Counted from the first letter of the stretch, positions 7,656 to 17,663 are shown. The stretch is 64,000 bases of DNA from Taibaiella soli (GCF_003236175.1 NZ_QKTW01000030.1:1-64000); one strand, 5' to 3'. Made by a program: numbers and translations. The notes: generated by a model not told the origin, from the letters alone.

Positions 7656-8057
7656 CTATTTTACAACACAGTCGGTCAGTTTCACATCTGACACAAATCC
7701 TGAGCAAAAACCTTTCAGTGTAACAGTATTACCCTTTGCCACCGTTTGATTTTTATCGCGCATGGTACACATTACGCCGCTCATTATATCGTCTGAAGCC
7801 AGGATCACAGCAATGCCGCCTTCCTGGTTTGTATCAATTGATGCAACAGTACCGTTCACTTCCAGCACTTTGTTCAGATACTTAGTGTTCGCAGCATTTT
7901 CATCGGTAGAATAATCTTTGAAAAGCGCAACCGCTGTCACCGGAATGCCTTTCGCATCTTCTGCTTTAGGATGCGGTTTGTTCCACATCCGTACACCTAC
8001 AATTATCACTATGACCACAATTCCCAACAGCACCAGCAATATGTTTTTCTTTTTCAT
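7656..8057 (-). CDS. Membrane-anchored OB-fold protein (tRNA_anti-like family)
   Basis: A 133-aa protein with an N-terminal transmembrane anchor (about 5-23, NILLVLLGIVVIVIIVGV) and a periplasmic domain of the OB-fold tRNA_anti-like family. The order is a strand/helix region around ANTKYLNKVLEVNGTVASID, then GIAVILAS, then GNTVTLKGFCSGFVSDVKLT and a terminal DCVVK. C-rich edges (C116, C130 region) are seen. It is the first gene of the cytochrome/YceI/DUF5777 module. Despite the family name there is no reason to expect tRNA binding; such periplasmic OB folds usually bind small ligands or proteins. Confidence 0.75.
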   Translation of the reverse strand: MKKKNILLVLLGIVVIVIIVGVRMWNKPHPKAEDAKGIPVTAVALFKDYSTDENAANTKYLNKVLEVNGTVASIDTNQEGGIAVILASDDIMSGVMCTMRDKNQTVAKGNTVTLKGFCSGFVSDVKLTDCVVK

Positions 8058-8239
8058 TATTCCTGATTGAATGGTTAAATATAAAGATCGGGTCTAAATT
8101 GTAAACGTAAGTTACGCACAATAGACAGCTTGTACCAAAGATAACGTTTGCATGTATCTACTTTTACTTTTTGTTATTACAATATGATGACAAAAAAACG
8201 GCACAAAATTTGCGGTTATATTTATACAAGATTTGTACT

Positions 8240-8842
8240 ATGAAAAAAGCGATCGGAGGCATATACGTAGCAATCAGCGTTTTTGTTTGCGCGCAGGCAA
8301 AAGCACAGCAAAGCCAACCCGTTCAAAAACCTACGGATACCATTTTGTCCGTGACATTGCCGGTTACCGATGTCTATGCTACACGTATTATGAGCGATTC
8401 CATGCGTTGGCGTTACGGCCAGCTGATTGAACGTGTGAAAAAAGTAATGCCTTACGCAATTAAAGTGACCGAAATGTATAATTATGCAACGGCAACCTAC
8501 GGCGGACCCGGTGAAAATGTAAAAGCTAAAAGAAGGTATTTTGATGAAATGGAAACAAAGTTGCGGGAACGTTACAAAGATGATTTAAAAAACCTCACCG
8601 ACATGCAGGGCTTATTGCTTGTAAGACTCATCAGCCGCCAGACAGGAGTTACTACTTATGATTTAGTGCACGAATATCAAAACGGGTTTTCGGCCCTGAA
8701 ATGGCAAACATGGGGAAAAGTGAATGGTTATGACCTCAAGAAGATGTACGATCCCACGGAAGATCGCAACCTGGAACATATATTGACGAATATGGGTTAT
8801 CCGCTGCCTGTTTGGTTTGGCGGCGTGACGGATTCGCTTTAG
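8240..8842 (+). CDS. DUF4294-family exported protein
   Basis: About 200 aa from the ATG at 8240, chosen because a signal peptide begins there (MKKAIGGIYVAISVFVCAQA, cleaved near AQAKAQ). An in-frame upstream start at 8171 would put 23 unrelated residues before it. The body matches DUF4294: RWRYGQLIERVKKVMPYAIK, a charged helix MKETKLRERYKDDL-like region, GLLLVRLISRQTG and LKWQTWGKVNGYDLKKMYDP. The function is unknown; the family is conserved across Bacteroidota. It diverges from the cytochrome module, and a terminator follows. Confidence 0.8.
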   Translation: MKKAIGGIYVAISVFVCAQAKAQQSQPVQKPTDTILSVTLPVTDVYATRIMSDSMRWRYGQLIERVKKVMPYAIKVTEMYNYATATYGGPGENVKAKRRYFDEMETKLRERYKDDLKNLTDMQGLLLVRLISRQTGVTTYDLVHEYQNGFSALKWQTWGKVNGYDLKKMYDPTEDRNLEHILTNMGYPLPVWFGGVTDSL

Positions 8843-8896
8843 CAGGTTGAAAGGTGATGCACTGCTATGTTGAAATGTTCATATGATGCAATAAAA

Positions 8897-8936
8897 CAGA
8901 AAGGGTTTCTCTGCGGAGAAACCCTTTCTGTTTTTC
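8897..8936 (+). terminator. Rho-independent terminator after the DUF4294 gene
   Basis: A perfect 15-bp stem (CAGAAAGGGTTTCTC / GAGAAACCCTTTCTG) with a TGCG loop is followed by TTTTT. A 26-bp perfect palindrome centred on GCATGC follows directly (8937-8962), part of an intergenic repeat. Confidence 0.9.
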
Positions 8937-8962
8937 TAGAGACGTCGCATGCGACGTCTCTA
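8937..8962. repeat. 26-bp perfect palindrome
   Basis: TAGAGACGTCGCA is followed at once by its exact reverse complement with no loop. It lies between the DUF4294 terminator and the desaturase stop. It could be a protein-binding palindrome or the remnant of a repeat; nothing further is visible. Confidence 0.7.
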
Positions 8963-9001
8963 CAATATCGCGACGTATTAACTTATTAACCTATCAACAT
9001 A

Positions 9002-10126
9002 TTAACTACGTCCCAACGCCTTCAGCATCATTCCGTGTTTGTAAATCGCACCGCGGAATGTTGGAACTGATTGGTATTTCAAGCCAAATTCATTTGCAGT
9101 ACCTTCTACGATTTTCGCCAGCGCCGGATAATGTACGTGACAAACATGCGGGAACAAATGGTGCTCGATCTGAAAATTCAAACCACCGATAAACCAGGAA
9201 ACCAGTTTATTGTTTTGTGCGAAATCCACTGTATTCAACAACTGATGGACTGCCCAGCTGTTTTCCATCTTACGATTGTCATCTGGCGCAGGAAATTCTG
9301 CTTCTTCCATCACGTGCGCCGGCTGGAAAATCACAGCCAGAGAAAAACCGGCAATGACATGCAGAATCAGGAAACCGAACAGTATGTGATACCATGCTAC
9401 ACCAGAAAATAGCAGCGGCAATACAAGAATGTAACCAACGTAAAATACCTTCAGCAAGCTCAGTTTCAGTACTGCCTGTTTTAATGTCAGTTTCTCTTTT
9501 ACCAGCAAACCATTTTTCTCATAGCGCAACAACAGTCTGTAGTCTTTAACCGTGATCCAATACAGGTTCATGATACAATACAACGGCCAGCAATACAGGT
9601 ATTGAAAACGATGGTATTTTTCCAACGGTTGGTGCGGAGACATACGCAGCAGCTTTGTACCTTCAATGTCTTCATCCAGACCAGCAAGATTGGTATAAGT
9701 GTGGTGCAAAATATTGTGTTGAATGCGCCAGTTCGGAGCAAAACCACCTAGAATGTTCAGCAATCCACCCAATGATTTATTGACAAATTTATTCGTTGAG
9801 TAAGCACCATGATTAGAATCGTGCATTACAGAGGTACCGATACCCACCAGACCTGCGCCCATCACAATCCATGCTGCGTAAAACAACCAGAGATGCGAAG
9901 CCAGTGCTCCGGAAATAATCGCAATCAATGGCACAAAATACATAGAAACCATCGCAATGGTTTTAATGCGCATTTTGGTATTTGCGTGCGTAGAAATGTT
10001 CTTTTCTTTGAAATATTCGTCCACACGATGTTTGATCGTGTCCTGAAAACTCGGCGTGCCTTTTGGAGCAAACTTCACTATCTGCTTTTTACCGGCAGAA
10101 ACCTCTTGTACTGTATGTGCAGCCAT
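9002..10126 (-). CDS. Membrane fatty-acid (acyl-CoA/acyl-lipid) desaturase
   Basis: A 374-aa integral-membrane di-iron enzyme that introduces a double bond into acyl chains using O2. The three histidine boxes are complete: HDSNH (102-106), HNILHH (137-142) and QIEHHLFPH (319-327). Hydrophobic segments lie at about 56-100 and 222-270. The QIEHH form of the third box is that of front-end and linoleoyl-CoA-type desaturases, so the substrate could be an already unsaturated or CoA-linked chain. There is no fused cytochrome b5 domain. Monocistronic: 147 bp separate it from the next operon, with a terminator and a 10-bp inverted repeat in its upstream region. Confidence 0.9.
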   Translation of the reverse strand: MAAHTVQEVSAGKKQIVKFAPKGTPSFQDTIKHRVDEYFKEKNISTHANTKMRIKTIAMVSMYFVPLIAIISGALASHLWLFYAAWIVMGAGLVGIGTSVMHDSNHGAYSTNKFVNKSLGGLLNILGGFAPNWRIQHNILHHTYTNLAGLDEDIEGTKLLRMSPHQPLEKYHRFQYLYCWPLYCIMNLYWITVKDYRLLLRYEKNGLLVKEKLTLKQAVLKLSLLKVFYVGYILVLPLLFSGVAWYHILFGFLILHVIAGFSLAVIFQPAHVMEEAEFPAPDDNRKMENSWAVHQLLNTVDFAQNNKLVSWFIGGLNFQIEHHLFPHVCHVHYPALAKIVEGTANEFGLKYQSVPTFRGAIYKHGMMLKALGRS

Positions 10127-10130
10127 GCGT

Positions 10131-10181
10131 TATACTGATTTAAACTTCAACTAACTACCTGCATTTCCTGCAATCAGTATA
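10131..10181. promoter_or_regulatory. 10-bp inverted repeat upstream of the desaturase
   Basis: TATACTGATT at 10131-10140 and AATCAGTATA at 10172-10181 are exact reverse complements, 31 bp apart, immediately before the desaturase start codon (10126). They could be two operator half-sites spaced three helical turns apart, or an mRNA hairpin controlling translation. No matching regulator is seen nearby. Confidence 0.5.
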
Positions 10182-10196
10182 GCCTGGTTTTGATAT

Positions 10197-10221
10197 AAAA
10201 AACCCGGGCTTTTACACCCGG
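10197..10221 (-). terminator. Terminator of the porin-Rieske-imelysin-dihaem operon
   Basis: On the minus strand CCGGGT pairs with GCCCGG (one G-T pair) across GTAAAA and is followed by a run of T. It lies downstream of the dihaem gene stop at 10273. Confidence 0.7.
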
Positions 10222-10272
10222 ATCCATGTAAAGTCCGCTAAGATAGTTCAAATTCCTTTAAACTGGCGGCCT

Positions 10273-11655
10273 TTAGAGCGACTTTAGGAAAGTAATAACA
10301 GCGTCACGGTCTGTTTTACTGAGTTGTATAAAGTTATTTTTTGCTTTATCTGCTTCACCCCCATGCCATAATATCGCCTCTTCAATGGTCCGCGCTCGTC
10401 CGTCATGTAAATAATAAGGAGTGCCGTTCGTTTTTTCAAAAAGACCAATCCCCCACAAAGGCATGGTACGCCATTCTTTTCCGGTTGCCAGGAAGTCGGT
10501 GTAATTATCAGCCAGATCATCGCCCATATCATGCAGTAAGAGATCCGTGTATGGATGAATACGCTGATTGGACGCAGAAGGTAATGTCATGTCCACGCCG
10601 GTTTGAATGGTTGGTTTGTGACAACCAGAACAATTGAGCTGAGCAAACAATTGCTGTCCTCTTTTCACTGTTGGATCTAATACATCCCGACGCGCCGGCA
10701 CTGCCAATGTTTTAATATAGAAGATGACCGCATTCAAAGTGCTGTCCGGCAAATCCGGAGCAGCGTTCAAATCTTTTGCATTCATCTGCGATTGTCCATA
10801 ACAACTTTTCTGTGGTTGAATAGAACTAGTGACACCCATATCCTGCTGATAAGCGGTGGCTACCTGTACCGCAATCGTCGATGTATTTGCTTTCAGGCCA
10901 AAACGACCTAATTCTGTTTGTTTCGTCTGAGGATTGTACACGTAGTTTGCTTTGCCCGAAATTCCATCACCGTCCGCGTCATTCTCATCAATAAATGCGA
11001 GAATCGTACCTTCCTGAATCGTCGCCAGCAGCCCCAGACCAAATACCGGCGGCGCCAGACGCGGCGAAAGATTACAAGCACCGGTTACTGGCGTATACAA
11101 ACTCTGCATGGTGTAGGTTGGCTTGCGCAAATGCGTTATTGTTCCGTCCGGATAGGTAACTGCTACATCGGTGTAAGCAATACTGATCCTGGCCTCAGGC
11201 GTTACACCCTGCAGTGCCTGATCTTGTATTTGGCCGCCGTAACCGGGCATTGGCGCAGGTCCGCCGTGTTCATTGGCCCCCAGAGTACTGATGCGGAACA
11301 ATAAAGAAGAGCGAGCATCGCCCGCTGTGGGTGTGCCTTTGCCATCATTATGATGACAAGAGATACAAGACACATTGTTGAAAATCGGCCCCAGCCCGCC
11401 AAAAATAGGAGCCGGAGACGATACAAATGTTTGTTCAAAAGCTACATCACCTGCTTTCTGTACATGTGCATCACGCCCCGAAAGTCCATCTACGGCATGC
11501 GTAAACGCTTTGGAGGTTGCATCGAAGACAGTTGCCAGACCGCCACCGCTCAAACGCTCATCATAACCATCGTCATTAAACGTTTCCGCTTTGCGGCACA
11601 TACTGAAACCAGTGATGATGGCAACAATGCAAAGCAGTACAGAAAGTTTTTTCAC
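10273..11655 (-). CDS. Di-haem oxidoreductase of the DHOR family (c-type cytochrome)
   Basis: A 460-aa exported protein. The family opening GGGLATVFDATSKAF (38-52) is followed by haem motif 1 CISCHHNDGKG (C97, C100, H101) and motif 2 CSGCHKP (C342, C345, H346). C-terminal segments MPLWGIGLFE and YYLHDGRARTIEEAILWHGG are typical of this thiol-oxidoreductase/di-haem peroxidase-like family. The signal has a cysteine at 20 (FSMC), but the lipobox is poor (Met before Cys). It is the last gene of a four-gene operon, 30 bp after imelysin. DHOR-imelysin pairs recur in many bacteria and are linked to iron; the redox substrate here is unknown. Confidence 0.88.
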   Translation of the reverse strand: MKKLSVLLCIVAIITGFSMCRKAETFNDDGYDERLSGGGLATVFDATSKAFTHAVDGLSGRDAHVQKAGDVAFEQTFVSSPAPIFGGLGPIFNNVSCISCHHNDGKGTPTAGDARSSLLFRISTLGANEHGGPAPMPGYGGQIQDQALQGVTPEARISIAYTDVAVTYPDGTITHLRKPTYTMQSLYTPVTGACNLSPRLAPPVFGLGLLATIQEGTILAFIDENDADGDGISGKANYVYNPQTKQTELGRFGLKANTSTIAVQVATAYQQDMGVTSSIQPQKSCYGQSQMNAKDLNAAPDLPDSTLNAVIFYIKTLAVPARRDVLDPTVKRGQQLFAQLNCSGCHKPTIQTGVDMTLPSASNQRIHPYTDLLLHDMGDDLADNYTDFLATGKEWRTMPLWGIGLFEKTNGTPYYLHDGRARTIEEAILWHGGEADKAKNNFIQLSKTDRDAVITFLKSL

Positions 11656-11685
11656 TTCAGTTTTATTTTATCTTTTCCCGAAAAA

Positions 11686-12789
11686 TTAATCGGTAATATT
11701 CGTTTTGATAAACGGCTCCAGATCGTTTTCCAGTGTATTTTTCAGATCGTCGAGCGCAGCCATCGTGGCCTGAATCTGCGTACGCTGAGCAGCAATCGCC
11801 TGACCATAAGGCAATGTGATGTTATCGAAAGAGCTTACCGCTACAGCAATTTTCGTTTGAATATTATTGTCCAGAGATTTGTTTTTAGCCGCTACCAGAT
11901 CCTTCAAGCCTAAACCGCTTTTGCCGTTATAAGTGCCCAGGTACACGTTCTGCAAACCAATCAGGTTGTTTTTAAAATCGGCAATAGAGGTACCCGCATA
12001 TGGAGATTCTACCAGAAACGCTGCCAGTGCAGGTTCCGTCAGATAAGCATCGTACGGATCTTTCATTTTGCTGGTTCCTACTTCTTCACAGATATCCATC
12101 ATACCACCAATGATTGCCAGATACACGTCTTGCTTCTTCGTATATTTTGTGCTACCTGCACCTGCTGTAATGACTTGCTGCGCGTAGTTTTCAGGCGCCG
12201 CACTCCAGCTTGAATACAGTGAAGTACACGTGTTTTTCAGATCTTCTGCCAATGCCATCATGTACTCTTTTTCTTTCGCAGTGAGATCTGCCGCTGTTTT
12301 GTTTCCATCTTTACCGAAGATCACATACTCAATCGGGTGATAACCGCGCAGCGACAAAGTATAATTCTGTACGTCAGCAACTGTAAACGCGCTTGCATTT
12401 GCCATCAACGAATCCATCTGATTATAGTCTGTAGGCCATGTATCCATATTCGGATCGTAGTCATTGTCTTCTACCGGACCAAACAAAAAGCCTTCACACT
12501 GCTCCCAGGTTCCGCGCATTTTTTTCCAGGCATCACGCGCTGCACTCAGATTTGCGTCAGTTGCACTATTGTTCAGCGTCTGCAATTTTGCATACAGATC
12601 ATCAGCCGAAGTTTTCAGATCACTGTAACCAGCCACGGCAACGTTATTGGTAAAATCAGCCAGCACCTTAGTTTTCAGTGTATTGAAATCTGTAGTGGCA
12701 CTGCCGTTGTTGTCGTCTTTTTTATTACAAGCTGCTAGGCTCAGCAAACCGGCAGCAGCGAGAAGGATAACTTTGTTTTTCATGTTCAT
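11686..12789 (-). CDS. Imelysin-family lipoprotein (M75-like, iron-regulated type)
   Basis: A 367-aa lipoprotein with lipobox LAAC (C21). The imelysin signature GYHPIEYVIFG contains the conserved H151-x2-E154, and the helical-bundle repeats (AWKKMRGTWEQCEGFLFGPV; PYAGTSIADFKNNL) are present. Imelysins are envelope proteins of iron uptake; the once-supposed peptidase activity is doubtful, and iron binding through the GxHxxE motif is the current view. It lies 4 bp after the Rieske gene and 30 bp before DHOR, so it is one transcript. The start could also be the Met at residue 3. Confidence 0.92.
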   Translation of the reverse strand: MNMKNKVILLAAAGLLSLAACNKKDDNNGSATTDFNTLKTKVLADFTNNVAVAGYSDLKTSADDLYAKLQTLNNSATDANLSAARDAWKKMRGTWEQCEGFLFGPVEDNDYDPNMDTWPTDYNQMDSLMANASAFTVADVQNYTLSLRGYHPIEYVIFGKDGNKTAADLTAKEKEYMMALAEDLKNTCTSLYSSWSAAPENYAQQVITAGAGSTKYTKKQDVYLAIIGGMMDICEEVGTSKMKDPYDAYLTEPALAAFLVESPYAGTSIADFKNNLIGLQNVYLGTYNGKSGLGLKDLVAAKNKSLDNNIQTKIAVAVSSFDNITLPYGQAIAAQRTQIQATMAALDDLKNTLENDLEPFIKTNITD

Positions 12790-12793
12790 TTAT

Positions 12794-13225
12794 TTATTCG
12801 GATATAATTATGGTGTTCTGATTAATGATTGCTTTATACTGAAGGAGTGGCGTCTCCGCCGGACCTTTCACTACCTTCCCGTCTTTATCGTACTGGCTGC
12901 CGTGCATGCTACATGTAAAACCGCTTCCCGTTATAGAAAGCTGATTGTCCATGTGCGTGCATTTCATCAGCATTGCGGCAAACGTTCCATCCTCTTTCTT
13001 GTGCACTGCCAGATCATAATCCCAGCCTTTTACCCGCACAATCTGCAAAGTGGTTTCATCAAATAGCGAAAGCGGAATCTCCAGTTGGTTCTGATCATTG
13101 ACTTTGGTCTTGTAATATTTATCATTACCGGCCTTAGCTGTATTGATCATTCCAGGCAACATCAATCCTGCTGCGCCTAAGAGGCACAGTTTACAAGACG
13201 CTTTGACAAATTCTCTTCTTTCCAT
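12794..13225 (-). CDS. Rieske [2Fe-2S] protein with twin-arginine-type leader
   Basis: A 143-aa protein. The leader MERREFVKASCKLCLLGAAG has paired arginines and a hydrophobic stretch, suiting TAT export of a folded iron-sulphur protein. The Rieske ligands are C89 and H91 (CTHMDN) and C105 and H108 (CSMHGSQYD). The closing KGPAETPLLQYKA is the usual proline loop region. It is a small stand-alone domain, not a cytochrome bc1 subunit and not fused to an oxygenase. Its ATG overlaps the porin stop as TAATG, so translation is coupled. It is probably a periplasmic electron carrier for the dihaem protein (inference). Confidence 0.92.
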   Translation of the reverse strand: MERREFVKASCKLCLLGAAGLMLPGMINTAKAGNDKYYKTKVNDQNQLEIPLSLFDETTLQIVRVKGWDYDLAVHKKEDGTFAAMLMKCTHMDNQLSITGSGFTCSMHGSQYDKDGKVVKGPAETPLLQYKAIINQNTIIISE

Positions 13226-14463
13226 TAGAACGAATAACCGATACCGATGTTGAGGAATGAATTATTCTGTTTGTATGGCAATTGATTTGGCGGCGGATTA
13301 ATATTCAACATTGGATTTTGTTCGCCGGTATGCATCAAACGAACGTCTGCTTTAATCACAACGTTTGGCAAAGGCAGATAACTAAACCCTGCAATGAGAT
13401 GTGATTGTTTTAAAGTACCATCGTAAATACCTTCCGGCGCAGATGGAATAGATGCATTCAGGTCCATAAGCTCATAACGAGCAAAAGCTACCAGCTGAGC
13501 CGTCTTCTTACGGAAATGCAGGATGTCATAACCAAGCTCTGCATAAGCGCCATAGACACCCGTCGCAATATTCTGCGCATAAGCGGCATTGATTTTACCT
13601 GCGTCGGGATACCCGATATAAGCACCTAATACTTTCGCGGAAATTCCTTTGTGGTTGTATTGTACATCCGCTTCACCGAGATAAACTGGTGTTCCCATTG
13701 GGCCACCATCAAGGGTTAGACTGTCGGCAGCACGTTTACCCAAACCAACAGTGCCCCCCATATAACCAGAAAGCTGAAATTTGAAATCACGTACGTTGTA
13801 TTGTACTGCTGCAGTGATGGCCAGATTGTTTGCCATCGCCATGCTACCTTCCGCGCGACCGTCACGAATACCAGTACCGTGTGTGAAATCTGCAGAATTC
13901 AATCCATTCATCAATGCCACGCTATAATTGAGCGGCATATTACGAGAACGGCCATAGAAGCCAACGCCAAGCTCGCGCCAGGTAGCCGGAATAACCCAGG
14001 TTTCTACCATTGGACGCTCTACGCCGTTGAAGTTTACGGGAAGGTGGTTTTCATTCAAAATACCGATACGTGGAATGAACAAACCGGCAATGATGTATTG
14101 ATGCGGATTGAGGTTGAACTTAAGAAAGGCCTGCTCCATGGCAATCTCGCCTTTTGTTTCGTTACCTACTACCAGTGCGTTTTCTACCTCGAGTTCGGAG
14201 AAGAATGCGATCTTTCTGCTGAACTGATGACCGACGAATAACACCGCGCGTTCCAAAGTAGCAATTGAAGTCTGCGCATTGGAATTGTGTTGGTAATAAG
14301 CGCTGCCGTAGCCGGAAAGAATTGTTTTTTTATCGCCTACACCACCGGCGTGAAGAGAGTCTTCATTTGTCAAAATCTGTTGCTGGGCCTGCGTTCTGAA
14401 CTGTGCGAATGCTGCGTTGCAAAGAAATGAAAGTGTAAAAAAGAGTAGAGATATCTTTTTCAT
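13225..14463 (-). CDS. Outer-membrane porin (phosphate-selective-porin-like barrel)
   Basis: A 412-aa protein with a signal peptide (about 1-20, CNAAFAQ). The remainder is a large beta barrel with recurrent aromatic strands: KIAFFSELEVENALV, EQAFLKFNLNPHQYIIAGLF, PRIGILNENHLP and a terminal SFLNIGIGYSF. The FELEVENA/GLFIPRIGILNE pattern is that of porins placed near the OprO/OprP group. It is the first gene of the operon with Rieske, imelysin and DHOR, suggesting it admits or binds the substrate handled by those redox proteins, perhaps iron chelates. The substrate cannot be read from sequence. Confidence 0.8.
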   Translation of the reverse strand: MKKISLLFFTLSFLCNAAFAQFRTQAQQQILTNEDSLHAGGVGDKKTILSGYGSAYYQHNSNAQTSIATLERAVLFVGHQFSRKIAFFSELEVENALVVGNETKGEIAMEQAFLKFNLNPHQYIIAGLFIPRIGILNENHLPVNFNGVERPMVETWVIPATWRELGVGFYGRSRNMPLNYSVALMNGLNSADFTHGTGIRDGRAEGSMAMANNLAITAAVQYNVRDFKFQLSGYMGGTVGLGKRAADSLTLDGGPMGTPVYLGEADVQYNHKGISAKVLGAYIGYPDAGKINAAYAQNIATGVYGAYAELGYDILHFRKKTAQLVAFARYELMDLNASIPSAPEGIYDGTLKQSHLIAGFSYLPLPNVVIKADVRLMHTGEQNPMLNINPPPNQLPYKQNNSFLNIGIGYSF

Positions 14464-14563
14464 AATGCTGAACCGGCAGCAAAGGAACTGTTATAAAAGC
14501 AGTTGCATTTTTTGAAAAAGAAAAATCTATTTTCAGAATCGGGAATAATTTTTTCCGGAATGC

Positions 14564-14630
14564 AAAAACAGGCTGCCAGCGAATGCCGGACAACCTGTTT
14601 TTAGTTGACAGTTGACAATGGACAATTACC
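14564..14630. terminator. Hairpin with A/T arms between porin and hemL, plus repeat
   Basis: AAAAACAGG (14564-14572) and CCTGTTTTT (14594-14602) form a stem with A and T arms, able to terminate in either direction. A GTTGACAGTTGACAATGGAC copy of the dispersed family follows at 14603-14630. Confidence 0.55.
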
Positions 14631-14696
14631 CGTGTTACTCGCGTTTGTCACATCGACGGCAGGAGATATCCCGCGGAAATACGAGGCCAGTCAACA

Positions 14697-15977
14697 CTAT
14701 TTCAAAAAGAAACGACGCGCTGCGGCGATCGTTCTGTCGAGATCTCCGTAAGTAAGTGCATTGCTCAGGAACCATGTTTCGTATGCGGAAGGTGGAAGGT
14801 AAATGCCTTCAGCCAGCATTGCATGGAAAAATTCGTTGAACAAAGTATTGTTTGCTGATGCCGCATCTGTAAAATTATTCACAGGATGACCACTGAAATG
14901 CACACTGATCATAGATCCGAAGCGATTGATCACATAAGGAATACCGGATTGTTGCAGCACTTCGTCGAGTCCTTTATGGAGATACGCTGTTTTTTCGTCG
15001 AGCTCTTTGTAGATAGAAGGGTTTTCCTTCAGTTCTTTCAGCAAAGTATATCCCGCGATCATTGCGATTGGGTTACCGCTCAAAGTACCCGCCTGGTAAA
15101 CGTTTCCAAGCGGCGCAATATGCTGCATAATTTCTTTTTTACCACCAAAAGCGCCCACTGGCATACCGCCGCCGATTACTTTACCATAAGTGACGAGATC
15201 TGCGTTGATCTTTAAACGCTCCTGCGCACCACCTGCTGCCAAACGGAAACCAGTCATTACTTCATCGAAAATGAGCAGTATACCTTCTGCATCACAAACA
15301 GCACGGAGTCCTTCCAGGAAACCTTCCTGTGGGATAATGCAACCCATATTACCTGCTACCGGCTCAATGATGATCGCTGCAATCTCACCTTTGTGTTCCG
15401 CCGCGAGTCGCATCACTGCATCAAGATCATTATATGGTGCGGTGAGCGTATCTTCTGAGACATTGCCCGGCACACCCGGCACTGTTTGGATATTAAATGT
15501 TGCTACACCGCTGCCCGCTTTTACGAGAAATGCATCGGCATGACCATGATAACAACCTTCGAATTTGATGAATTTGTTTCTGCCGGTATAACCGCGAGCC
15601 AGACGCAATGCGCTCATACAAGCTTCGGTTCCGCTGCTCACCATACGTACGAGGTCTACATTCGGCGCCATGCTTCTAATCAGCTCAGCCATTTCGATCT
15701 CTAATTCTGTTGGTGCACCAAACGAAGTGGAGAATGCCGCTTTTTCCTGAATGGCTTTTACCACCGGATCATAAGCGTGACCAAGGATCATTGGTCCCCA
15801 TGAGTTGATATAATCGATATATTGGTTACCATCGGCATCGTAGAGATAAGCGCCTTTGGCTTTATCCATAAATACCGGCGTTCCGCCAACGCTCTTAAAT
15901 GCACGCACCGGCGAGTTTACCCCTCCCGGAATGGATTCCTGTGCACGGCTGAAAAGTGAAATGCTTTTGTTGTACAT
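14697..15977 (-). CDS. hemL: Glutamate-1-semialdehyde 2,1-aminomutase
   Basis: A 426-aa PLP enzyme converting glutamate-1-semialdehyde to 5-aminolevulinate, the second step of the C5 haem pathway. It shows [18 protein letters not shown] at the N-terminus, the PLP-binding SSGTEA and the Schiff-base lysine in [17 protein letters not shown]. The start at 15977 ([10 protein letters not shown]) is preferred. A longer frame to 16013 would add 12 residues encoded by a dispersed repeat (15987-16015). It lies on the same strand as hemB and hemF, with a four-helix-bundle gene between it and hemB. Confidence 0.96.
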   Translation of the reverse strand: MYNKSISLFSRAQESIPGGVNSPVRAFKSVGGTPVFMDKAKGAYLYDADGNQYIDYINSWGPMILGHAYDPVVKAIQEKAAFSTSFGAPTELEIEMAELIRSMAPNVDLVRMVSSGTEACMSALRLARGYTGRNKFIKFEGCYHGHADAFLVKAGSGVATFNIQTVPGVPGNVSEDTLTAPYNDLDAVMRLAAEHKGEIAAIIIEPVAGNMGCIIPQEGFLEGLRAVCDAEGILLIFDEVMTGFRLAAGGAQERLKINADLVTYGKVIGGGMPVGAFGGKKEIMQHIAPLGNVYQAGTLSGNPIAMIAGYTLLKELKENPSIYKELDEKTAYLHKGLDEVLQQSGIPYVINRFGSMISVHFSGHPVNNFTDAASANNTLFNEFFHAMLAEGIYLPPSAYETWFLSNALTYGDLDRTIAAARRFFLK

Positions 15978-15986
15978 ATTCTGTGT

Positions 15987-16465
15987 GGTCAAACGTGAAA
16001 CGTCAAAGGTCAATGCCCGACTTGAGTGCGCAACATCTTCGACAGCATACCAAACACCTTGTTCATTAATTCGCCTAAAACCTCACAATTTTTAGCGTCA
16101 AAATATCCAAGTTCACTGGCGGTATCGAGAGCCGCATCAATCTCTATTAACGATCCACGTGATATTTCAAAAAATCTTTTTCTTTCTATTTCTGATTTTC
16201 GCGAACAGCCCTCAGCTATATTTAATACCACAGAAAGACTAGCCCGCCTTATTTGTTGTATCATATTGAAACGCTCCTCTGCCGGAAACTTATTGCTTAA
16301 TTTATAACATTCTACAGTTAATGCCCGGGCCGATTTGTAGACCTCCAAATTCTGATGATTAAGTTGTAAAAACATCTTTCGTCGATTGAAAACCAGCAAT
16401 CTAATGCATTTCTTTTGACGTTTCACACGTCTTCTGCAATTGACGTTTGACGTTTCACCTTTGAC

Positions 16466-16466
<1 letters not shown>
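15987..16466. mobile_element. Cassette bounded by 28-bp imperfect inverted repeats, carrying a four-helix-bundle gene
   Basis: The left flank (15987-16015) reads GGTCAAACGTGAAACGTCAA and onward. The right flank (16439-16466), read on the other strand, starts GGTCAAAGGTGAAACGTCAA; only a few positions differ over about 28 bp. Between them lies one gene. The left repeat supplies that gene's stop codon, and the right repeat abuts the hemB stop. Whether this is a mobile unit or a chance placement among dispersed repeats is unresolved; no transposase is present. Confidence 0.45.
16010..16375 (-). CDS. Four-helix-bundle protein (23S rRNA intervening-sequence / S23 type)
   Basis: About 121 aa from the ATG at 16375 ([19 protein letters not shown]). 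The family pattern is clear: [80 protein letters not shown], then a C-terminal helix. These small bundles are encoded in 23S rRNA intervening sequences and as scattered genes in Bacteroidota, and resemble the Avd accessory protein of diversity-generating retroelements. It interrupts the hemB-hemL spacing and is bracketed by inverted copies of a dispersed repeat. No retroelement or rRNA is near. Function unknown. Confidence 0.88.
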   Translation of the reverse strand: MFLQLNHQNLEVYKSARALTVECYKLSNKFPAEERFNMIQQIRRASLSVVLNIAEGCSRKSEIERKRFFEISRGSLIEIDAALDTASELGYFDAKNCEVLGELMNKVFGMLSKMLRTQVGH

Positions 16467-17609
<1,143 letters not shown>

Positions 17610-17663
17610 CTGAACACTCACAATTGACAACTCACCACTTCAACTCCGCTCAGGGTGACAAAG

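Noticed and set aside
11350-11913. 187-aa frame antisense to the dihaem/imelysin junction
   Set aside because: It spans two well-supported genes on the other strand and has no protein-like motifs.
15978-16013. N-terminal extension of hemL
   Set aside because: The extra 12 codons come from the dispersed repeat at 15987-16015; family members begin near MYNKS.
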